The position numbers and the translations under genes were made by a program. Source: Myxococcales bacterium (GTDB lineage Bacteria; Myxococcota_A; Polyangia; Palsa-1104). From it: a stretch of 64,000 nucleotides of DNA. The notes beneath the pieces were generated by a model. The model saw nothing but the letters and a program-made list of their open reading frames with translations. It was not told the origin of the DNA and did no database searches. Positions 57,000 to 64,000 of this stretch are shown in pieces. Location: the NCBI GenBank assembly GCA_003170275.1, contig PNAM01000009.1, forward strand, positions 124,001-188,000, given 5' to 3'. Position 1 is the stretch's first letter, and every line of letters starts with the position of its first letter.

Positions 57000-58319
57000 G
57001 TGCGCTGGACGCGTTGGGCGCTGTGCCTCGGTTGGCTGGTCGCGCAGGCCGGGATCGCGCGCGCCAGCCCACTGTCGATCGGGCGCTTCGGCGGGCTGCG
57101 CGGCGATCCGATGTACGAGGGCGCGTTCGCGTTGTATTGGGATCCGGCCGCGCTGGCCGGGCCCGGTTGGGACGTCGCGCTCGACGGGCAGCTCCTGTCA
57201 CGCCAGGCGACCTACGACCGCGACGCGGCGCTCAACAACATTCCGGACGATCAGAAGGCCGCCAACGCGGGGCTCGCGCACGTGGCGACCACCGGCTTTG
57301 CGCCCGGGCTGGCCGCGCGCTGGGGCAAGAGCGTCAAGTACGTCGACATCGGCGTCGGCCTCGGCGCGTTCGTCGACACCGGCGGCGCGGCGACCTGGGA
57401 CAAGAACCTGAGCGCGCCCGCCGAATTTCCCGGCGCGGTCGATGGGCCGCAGCGCTGGGCATCGATCAGCGCGAACCTGCTGGTGGTCGATCTGTCGGTC
57501 GGGTTCGCGGTGCGCCACCGTCGCAGCGGGCTGTCGCTGGGGGTCGCGCCGCTCTTGGCGGTCGGCACCTTTTCGACGACGCGCGCGCGCAACATCGATC
57601 GCAGCGAGGACCTGGTCGACTCGGCCGGCAATCTCAAAGAAGGCCGCGCGTATTTCGAGGGCAGCGGCGTGGGCTACGGCGTGGTGGTCGGCGCACGCTG
57701 GGACATCGGGCCACGCTGGGCGATTGCCGCTACCTACCAGCGCGGCGCGCGGCTGATGCTCACCGGCGATCTGCAGGTCGCGTTCGGCACGCAGGCGCCC
57801 TCCTCGCAGCACGCGGTGTTGCGCCTGCCGATCGCCGACACGGTGCGCCTGGGCGCGTCGCTGCGGGTGACCCGCCGGCTCACGCTGCGCCCCTCGCTCG
57901 AGTTCGCGCTGTGGTCGCAGCTCAAGCGCCACGTGTTCGCCGCCGCCTCCGACGGCACGCCGCTGTTGGTCATCGATCGTGAGTTCAGCGACACGGTCGC
58001 GGGGCGACTGCGCGCCGACGTGCGGCTCGGCGATCGCTGGAAGCTGATGTTCGGCATCGGCGCGGAGAAGGGCCCCACGCCGACGCGCACCATGGAGCCC
58101 GGCTTCGGCGAGGGCAACAGCCTCGAGGCGGGCGCGGGCGCGATGGTCGCGCTCAGCCACCACGTCGATCTGTCGGCCACGTTCTTCTTCCACTACTTCA
58201 TTCCGCTCACGGTCACCGACAGCATCCAGCAGCCGCCCACCAACGGCACCTACACCGACCAGCGCCAGTACGTGGTCGTCAGCCTGGAGGTCCACGGATG
58301 GCAAGCGTCGCTTCGTTGA
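57000..58319 (+). CDS. FadL/OmpP1-like outer membrane protein
   Basis: Signal peptide, MYEGAFALYWDPAALAG, beta-rich repeats, terminal VVSLEVHGW. Confidence 0.65.
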   Translation: MRWTRWALCLGWLVAQAGIARASPLSIGRFGGLRGDPMYEGAFALYWDPAALAGPGWDVALDGQLLSRQATYDRDAALNNIPDDQKAANAGLAHVATTGFAPGLAARWGKSVKYVDIGVGLGAFVDTGGAATWDKNLSAPAEFPGAVDGPQRWASISANLLVVDLSVGFAVRHRRSGLSLGVAPLLAVGTFSTTRARNIDRSEDLVDSAGNLKEGRAYFEGSGVGYGVVVGARWDIGPRWAIAATYQRGARLMLTGDLQVAFGTQAPSSQHAVLRLPIADTVRLGASLRVTRRLTLRPSLEFALWSQLKRHVFAAASDGTPLLVIDREFSDTVAGRLRADVRLGDRWKLMFGIGAEKGPTPTRTMEPGFGEGNSLEAGAGAMVALSHHVDLSATFFFHYFIPLTVTDSIQQPPTNGTYTDQRQYVVVSLEVHGWQASLR

Positions 58320-59365
58320 AACCGATCGCGCTGGTCGCGCTGCTGGCTTGCGGCTGCCGCGATCCGAAGGGCGACTACGACGACTACCTGCAGCGCACGC
58401 GCGGCGAGGTGCCGGCGCCCGATCCGCCGGTGCAGAGCCGGTTCGCCGACCTGAACGGCGCGTGGTTGGTGCACGCGCTGCTCGCCGGCGGGCTCGACCT
58501 CGGGCTGCGCATGCGCTTTGTGATGGACGCGAGCGTGGCGCCCGCGCCGTTGCACGCCGGCCTGTGGCTCGCCACCGCCAACCCCGACGTCGATGCGCCG
58601 CTGCTCGAGACCGACACCACCGTCGCCGCCGACGGCACGTTCATCCTGCGCGCGGTGCCGCTGGTGCTCGGCCCCGATGCGCTCAAGGCCAACTCGTCGG
58701 TGTCGGCCAACGTGATCCTGGCGGTCTCCACGCTGAGCGCCGACGCGTGGTGCGGGACCGCCACCGGCAACGTCGAGAAGCCGCTCTCGCTCGATCTGGC
58801 CGGCTCGACCTTCGCCGCGGTGCGCGACGATCTCGGCACCGCGCTGCTCGAGAACGTGATGCAGGGCTGCTACCCGCCACGCAAGACGGGTGACGCGCCG
58901 CCGGTCGCGCGCCCGGCGCCGCCCGATCTCTCGTCGGTGCCGAGCCAACTCGCGGATCTGACAGGCAACTGGCTGCTCAACGCCAGGCTCGCCAACAGCC
59001 TGCCCGAAAAGCTCTGGGCGTCCCTCACGTTCATCCCGGCGACCACCGCGGCGGGCGGCGGCTCGCTCGACGGCGCGCTGCGCAAGGCGATCGATCCGCC
59101 GGGCGGCCCCGCCCTGGTGACCTTCACGACCACCGTGACCGCCGACGGTCGCTTCGAGCTCTGGCTCCCCAACCTGCAAATCGGCACCACCTCGGCCAGC
59201 CTGCTCCTCGTCGGCGCCACCCAAGACGCAACCACCTTCTGCGGCGCCGGCGCCGGCCAGGTCACAAAACCCTTCGACCTCGATCTCGCCGGCACCACCT
59301 TCGCCGCCATCCCCTTCGTCCCCGGCTCCCCCGTCCCCGACTCCGGCCCCGACCACTGCCCCTAG
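58298..59365 (+). CDS. Hypothetical lipoprotein
   Basis: Lipobox ALLACGC; internal duplicated ADLNGAWL/ADLTGNWL units. Confidence 0.6.
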   Translation: MASVASLKPIALVALLACGCRDPKGDYDDYLQRTRGEVPAPDPPVQSRFADLNGAWLVHALLAGGLDLGLRMRFVMDASVAPAPLHAGLWLATANPDVDAPLLETDTTVAADGTFILRAVPLVLGPDALKANSSVSANVILAVSTLSADAWCGTATGNVEKPLSLDLAGSTFAAVRDDLGTALLENVMQGCYPPRKTGDAPPVARPAPPDLSSVPSQLADLTGNWLLNARLANSLPEKLWASLTFIPATTAAGGGSLDGALRKAIDPPGGPALVTFTTTVTADGRFELWLPNLQIGTTSASLLLVGATQDATTFCGAGAGQVTKPFDLDLAGTTFAAIPFVPGSPVPDSGPDHCP

Positions 59366-59368
59366 AAA

Positions 59369-60361
59369 CTATTTGAAGAAGGCGGATTCGGCGGTGTCGG
59401 GGATTTTTTGGTTGGAGAGCTTGGCGCGCTGGAGGAGCTCCCAGAAGTAGCGGTAGGTGGCGCGATCGTGGAGGTCGCCGGCGTGCTGGATGGGGCCCCA
59501 GGAGGCCTTTTGGGCGGCGATCAGGATCTCGGCGGCGCGCTGGACTTCGGAGAAGTCGGGCGACATGGCGTCGACGATCGGCTGGATCTGCGACGGGTAG
59601 ATGGACCACATGCGCAGAAAGCCGAACTGATCGTGGGCGCGCTTGGCGTCGGCGTGGGTCTGGTACACGTTCTTCAGATCGAGCGTCACGTTGTGCGCCG
59701 GCACCACGCCGTGCGCCAGCGCGCAAGCCACCACGTGCGCCTTGGCGCGCGCCACCAGCGCGTGATCGAACTGACCCGGCGACTTCATCGCCGTCGACGG
59801 AATCGCGCCGTGATGGCCGCTGATGAAATCCATCAGGCCGAAGTCGAGCACCTGCATCCACGGCAACCGCGCGATCTCGGCGGCCTCGGCGAGCGCGCCG
59901 TGCGTCTCGATCAGCACGTGGATGGGAATCTCGCGCTTGATCCCGGCCGCCTGCGCGGTCTTCTGCACGTACGCGATCACCTCGGCCACCTGCTTCGCGG
60001 CCGTCGGCTTGGGAATCGTGAGGTACGCGAGCACGTCGCCCGCGCCGCGCACCAGGATGTCGAGGTCCTGCTTCCAGTGCGCGTGCGAATAATCGTGGAT
60101 GCGCGCGCCCGCCATCTTGTGCTGGTTCAGCTCGCTCTTGAGCAGCCGCACGATCAGCTCGGCGTGCTCCTTCTCGCGGCCGGCCGGCGCGCCGTCCTCG
60201 CAGTCGCAGGTGATGTCGAACACGCGGCCGAGCTTGTTCTGCAGCTCGAGCGCCTTGGTGATCAGCTTCTCCGATCCGGCGAAGTGCTCGCACGACGGGA
60301 TGACCGGAAACGGCTTCTCGCCCTCGAAGAGTGCGCGACCAGGATGCGCTGCGTCATTCAT
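59369..60361 (-). CDS. HpcH/HpaI aldolase/citrate lyase family protein
   Basis: FDITCDCEDGAPAGREKEHAELI, IPIHVLIETHGALAEAAEIARLPWMQVLDFGLMDF. Confidence 0.85.
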   Translation of the reverse strand: MNDAAHPGRALFEGEKPFPVIPSCEHFAGSEKLITKALELQNKLGRVFDITCDCEDGAPAGREKEHAELIVRLLKSELNQHKMAGARIHDYSHAHWKQDLDILVRGAGDVLAYLTIPKPTAAKQVAEVIAYVQKTAQAAGIKREIPIHVLIETHGALAEAAEIARLPWMQVLDFGLMDFISGHHGAIPSTAMKSPGQFDHALVARAKAHVVACALAHGVVPAHNVTLDLKNVYQTHADAKRAHDQFGFLRMWSIYPSQIQPIVDAMSPDFSEVQRAAEILIAAQKASWGPIQHAGDLHDRATYRYFWELLQRAKLSNQKIPDTAESAFFK

Positions 60362-60401
60362 GTTTCTTTAGTACAGCGGTCGGTTTGGTTGCGCAAGCGA
60401 A

Positions 60402-61331
60402 TCAGGCCGGGCGACGACGCAGCAACTTTTCGTAGCTCCCGCGCACCACTTCGCCGATGCGGCGCAAGCTGCGCTCGGCGGCCGCGCCACGCCGCCACAC
60501 CAACGCCAGGGTCCGACCCGGCGCGGGCTTGGCGAAGCGCCGGATGCGCAGGTCGTCGCGGCGGTTCTCGGCGGCTACAGCCAGCGACGGCAACAGCGTC
60601 ACGCACTGACTGCCGGCGACCATCTGGGTGAGCGTCGCCAGGCTGGTGGCGCGAAACTCCGACTCGCGCAGCTGCGCGTTTCCGCAGACCGCCAGCGCCT
60701 GGTCGCGCAGGCAGTGACCGTCCTCGAGCAGCAGCACGTCGGCGTTCTCGAGCTCGGCGGGACGGAGCAGCCGCGACGACCTCGCGAGCGGATGCGTGGG
60801 CGCGCTCGCCAGCACGAACGCGTCGCGACCGATCACCTCGTGCTCGACGTCGCCCAGCTCGGCCTCGAGCGCCACCAGCGCCGCGTCCAGCTCGCCGGCC
60901 CAGAGCGCGGCGGCCAGCCGGGCCGTGCGGTCCTCGGACCACAAGATGCGCAAGCGCGGGAACGCCAGCCGCAGCGCGGGCGCGATCTCGGGCAACAGGT
61001 ACGGCGAGATGGTCGGGATGATGCCGACCCGCAGCTTGCCCGCGAACGGATCGGCGAGCTGCGCGGCGGCATCGACCAGATCGTCCGCCTCGACCAGCAG
61101 CTGGCGCGCGCGGCGGATCAGCCCCTCGGCGGCCGGGGTCAACAGCACGCGCCGGCGATCCCGCTCGAAGAGCTGCACGCCGAGGGCCTCCTCGAGCTGG
61201 GCCACCTGGGCGGAGAGCGACGGCTGCGAGACGTGGCACTGCTCGGCCGCGCGCCGGAAGCTGCCGCGCTCGGCGACCGCCACCACGTACTGCAGTTGGC
61301 GCAGCGAGAGCGGATGGGGCGACCAGCGCAT
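60402..61331 (-). CDS. oxyR: LysR-type hydrogen-peroxide regulator OxyR
   Basis: LSLRQLQYVVAVAERGSFRRAAEQCHVSQPSLSAQVAQLEEALGVQLFERDRRR; LLEDGHCLRDQALAVCGN redox Cys region; divergent ahpC. Confidence 0.85.
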   Translation of the reverse strand: MRWSPHPLSLRQLQYVVAVAERGSFRRAAEQCHVSQPSLSAQVAQLEEALGVQLFERDRRRVLLTPAAEGLIRRARQLLVEADDLVDAAAQLADPFAGKLRVGIIPTISPYLLPEIAPALRLAFPRLRILWSEDRTARLAAALWAGELDAALVALEAELGDVEHEVIGRDAFVLASAPTHPLARSSRLLRPAELENADVLLLEDGHCLRDQALAVCGNAQLRESEFRATSLATLTQMVAGSQCVTLLPSLAVAAENRRDDLRIRRFAKPAPGRTLALVWRRGAAAERSLRRIGEVVRGSYEKLLRRRPA

Positions 61332-61332
61332 G

Positions 61333-61369
61333 ATAGGCGCAGGCTATCACAGGCTTCGGAAATATCTAT
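61333..61369. promoter_or_regulatory. OxyR operator in oxyR-ahpC intergenic region
   Basis: ATAG-N7-CTAT-N7-TTCG-N7-CTAT: three of four tetranucleotides match the ATAG/CTAT consensus at exact spacing. Confidence 0.75.
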
Positions 61370-61404
61370 TTGAGTAACCGGGCGCCGGAAGGCATTGTTT
61401 CGCC

Positions 61405-61944
61405 ATGCTGACCGTTGGCGACAAGTTCCCCGAGTTCAATTTGAAGGGCGTCGTGAGCCTGGAGTACGGCAAGGAGTTCCAGGACGTGACCAACCGGAGC
61501 CACCCCGGCAAGTGGCGCGTGGTGTTCTTCTGGCCGATGGACTTCACCTTCGTCTGCCCGACGGAGATCGCCGAGTTCGGCCACCGCACCGCCGACTTCC
61601 GCGAGCGCGGCTGCGAGGTGCTCGGGGCGTCGACCGACACGCACTGGGTCCACCTCGCCTGGCGCAACAGCCACCCGGCGCTCAAGGAGCTGCCGTTCCC
61701 CATGCTCGCCGACACCAAGCGCGAGCTGTCGACCGAGCTCGGCATCCTGCACAAACAGGACGGCGTGCCGCTCCGCGCCACCTTCATCGTCGACCCCGAG
61801 GGGATCATCCGCTGGGCGTCGGTGAACGACCTGTCGGTCGGGCGCAACGTCGACGAAGTGGTGCGCGTGCTCGACGCGCTGCAGACCGATGAGCTGACCG
61901 CGTGCAACTGGCAAAAGGGCCAGCCCACGCTCAAATCCGCCTGA
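61405..61944 (+). CDS. ahpC: Alkyl hydroperoxide reductase C (mycobacterial-type peroxiredoxin)
   Basis: PMDFTFVCPTEIAEFG; C-terminal DELTACNWQKGQPTL. Confidence 0.9.
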   Translation: MLTVGDKFPEFNLKGVVSLEYGKEFQDVTNRSHPGKWRVVFFWPMDFTFVCPTEIAEFGHRTADFRERGCEVLGASTDTHWVHLAWRNSHPALKELPFPMLADTKRELSTELGILHKQDGVPLRATFIVDPEGIIRWASVNDLSVGRNVDEVVRVLDALQTDELTACNWQKGQPTLKSA

Positions 61945-61967
61945 CCCGATCTCCACTGGAGGATCTC

Positions 61968-62687
61968 TTGCGATCGATCTCCTGGCTTCCCCTGTTGCTC
62001 GCAGCCGGCTGCGCCCACACGCCGGCGCCGCATCCCGCGCAGTGGACCTATGACGGCGAGACCGGGCCGGCGCATTGGGGCGAGCTGGTGCCTGCGTGCG
62101 CCAAGCCCCGGCAGTCGCCCATCGATCTCGGCGGCGCGGTCCACAAGCCGCTGCCGGCGATCGCCGTCCACTATCAACCGTCCCACTTCACGGTGGTCAA
62201 CGACGGCCACAACATCGTCGCCAACGCCGCGCCCGGCAGCTTCATCGAGGTGGGCGGCGTGCGCCACGAGCTGACGCAGTTCCACTTTCACCACCCGAGC
62301 GAGCACGTGATCGACGGCAAGCACTATCCGCTCGAGCTGCACGTGGTGAACAAGTCGGCCGCGGGCGAGCTGGACGTGCTCGCGGTGTTCGTGCGCGAGG
62401 GCGCCGAGAACGCGACGCTGGCGCCGCTGTTCGCCGCGCTGCCGGTCAAGGGTGGCCAGCTCCCGCTCGACAACCTGCAGCCGGCCGCGCTGTTGCCGTC
62501 GGTGCAGGCCTACTACACGTACACCGGCACGCTCACCGTGCCGCCGTGCTCGGAGACCCACTGGTTGGTCCTGCCCGACGCGATCGAAGTGTCGGCCGCG
62601 CAAATCGCCGCGTTCGACGCGCGCATCTCGCACAACAATCGTCCGCTGCAGCCGACCGAAGGCCGCGACGTCTCCACCACCCCGTAG
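61968..62687 (+). CDS. Alpha-type carbonic anhydrase, lipoprotein
   Basis: TTG start after GGAGG; lipobox LLLAAGC; KPRQSPIDL, FHFHHPSEH, YTYTGTLTVPPCSETHWLVL. Confidence 0.9.
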   Translation: MRSISWLPLLLAAGCAHTPAPHPAQWTYDGETGPAHWGELVPACAKPRQSPIDLGGAVHKPLPAIAVHYQPSHFTVVNDGHNIVANAAPGSFIEVGGVRHELTQFHFHHPSEHVIDGKHYPLELHVVNKSAAGELDVLAVFVREGAENATLAPLFAALPVKGGQLPLDNLQPAALLPSVQAYYTYTGTLTVPPCSETHWLVLPDAIEVSAAQIAAFDARISHNNRPLQPTEGRDVSTTP

Positions 62688-62695
62688 GAGAGATC

Positions 62696-64000
62696 ATGAC
62701 CAAGAGACCGACTTTGACCACCGAGGCCGGCGCGCCGGTCGATGACAACCAGCACGCGCAGACCGCCGGCCCGAACGGCCCGGTGCTGGCGCAGGACCAT
62801 CATCTGTTCGAGAAGCTGGCCCGCTTCAACCGCGAGCGCATCCCCGAGCGCGTGGTGCACGCGGTGGGCTCGGGCGCGTACGGCTATCTCGAGACGACCC
62901 ATCCCGAGGCGAGCCAGTGGACCAAGATGAAGGTGTTCGCCTCGGTGGGCAAGCGCACGCCGGTGTTCCTGCGTTTCTCGACGGTGGCGGGCTCGCGCGG
63001 CGCGGCCGACACGGCGCGCGATCCGCGCGGCTTCGCGCTCAAGGTCTACTCCGAGGACGGCAACTGGGATCTGGTCGGCAACAACACGCCGATCTTCTTT
63101 TTACGCGACGGCATCAAATTCCCCGACTTCATCCACTCGCAGAAATACGATCCGTTCACCAACCGGCAGGAGCCGGACAACATCTGGGACTTCTTCTCGC
63201 ACTCGCCGGAAGCCACGCACATGTTCACCTGGCTGCACGGCGATCGCGGCATCCCTGCGTCGTATCGCCACATGGACGGCTTTGGCTCGCACACCTATTG
63301 TTGGGTGAACGCGGCCGGCGAGCGCTACTGGGTGAAGTTCCACTTCAAGACCGATCTCGGCATCCGCTTCTTGACCAACGAAGAGGGCCAGCGGCTCGGC
63401 GGCGCCGACCCCGCGCACCTGCAGAAAGATCTCTACACCGCGATCGGCCACGGCGATCACCCGTCGTGGACGCTCAAGGTGCAGGTGATGCCGGAGAAGG
63501 ATGCGGCCGGCTATCGCTATAACCCGTTCGACGTGACCAAGGTCTGGCCGTACCGCGACTACCCGCTGCAGACGATCGGCAAGCTGGTGCTCGATCGCGC
63601 GCCGGACAACTTCTTCGGCGAGGTCGAGCAGGCGGCGTTCGATCCGTCCAACTTCGTGCCCGGGATCGGGCCGTCGCCCGATCGCATGCTGCAGGCGCGG
63701 CTGTTCGCCTACGGCGACGCGCACCGCTATCGGCTCGGGATCAACCACACGCGCCTGCCCGTCAACTCGGCCAAGGGCGTGCCGGGCGGCGCGAGCAACT
63801 ATGGGCGCGACGGCACGATGCGCTTCGATGACAACGGCGCGCGCGCGAAGAACTACGAGCCCAACAGCTACGACGGCCCGGCGCAGACCTCGGCGCCCTA
63901 CGACTTCGGCCTGCCGATGAGCGGCACGGCGGGACCGAGCGCGCGCGTGCTGCACCGCGAGGACGACGACTTCGTGCAGGCGGGCGCGCTCTATCGCGTG
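62696..64000 (+). CDS. Haem catalase, 3' truncated by window edge
   Basis: RERIPERVVHAVGSGAYGYLE, FLRFSTVAGSRGAADTARDPRGFALKVY, NNTPIFFLRDGIKFPDFIHSQK. Confidence 0.9.
   Translation, partial: MTKRPTLTTEAGAPVDDNQHAQTAGPNGPVLAQDHHLFEKLARFNRERIPERVVHAVGSGAYGYLETTHPEASQWTKMKVFASVGKRTPVFLRFSTVAGSRGAADTARDPRGFALKVYSEDGNWDLVGNNTPIFFLRDGIKFPDFIHSQKYDPFTNRQEPDNIWDFFSHSPEATHMFTWLHGDRGIPASYRHMDGFGSHTYCWVNAAGERYWVKFHFKTDLGIRFLTNEEGQRLGGADPAHLQKDLYTAIGHGDHPSWTLKVQVMPEKDAAGYRYNPFDVTKVWPYRDYPLQTIGKLVLDRAPDNFFGEVEQAAFDPSNFVPGIGPSPDRMLQARLFAYGDAHRYRLGINHTRLPVNSAKGVPGGASNYGRDGTMRFDDNGARAKNYEPNSYDGPAQTSAPYDFGLPMSGTAGPSARVLHREDDDFVQAGALYRV

Noticed and set aside
1-64000. tRNA, rRNA or prophage genes
   Set aside because: None recognised on reading; a tRNAscan/Infernal run would be needed to exclude small RNAs

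Overview
High-GC (Myxococcota/deltaproteobacterial-like) chromosomal window, densely coding. No rRNA, tRNA, CRISPR array, integrase or transposase was recognised by eye. Main content in order: PD40 propeller protein with a CxxCH motif (5' truncated); arsR-aquaporin-arsC arsenic cassette; hyf-like membrane complex operon (minus strand) whose large subunit lacks the NiFe cysteines; pirin, aldo-keto reductase, hydrolases; cell-surface lipoproteins including an FG-GAP protein; two-component proteins; a minus-strand operon of HTH-REC regulator, TPP-dependent synthase, KAS III-like enzyme, double histidine kinase and REC-kinase; membrane glycosyltransferases; a PHM-type copper lipoprotein; a sulfatase-like protein; a PHP-domain gene with an apparent frameshift; a YVTN/di-heme lipoprotein; a thioredoxin-like gene with an in-frame TGA exactly at the first Cys of its WCxxC motif; beta-oxidation genes; and an oxyR/ahpC/carbonic anhydrase/catalase cluster with a recognisable OxyR box. 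Two strongest leads: (1) the candidate selenoprotein at 46933-48093 (W-U-H-T-C) with a hairpin downstream of the TGA; (2) the co-transcribed synthase-plus-sensor operon at 19825-27438, which looks like a self-contained small-molecule signalling module. All domain calls come from reading motifs; no database search was run.
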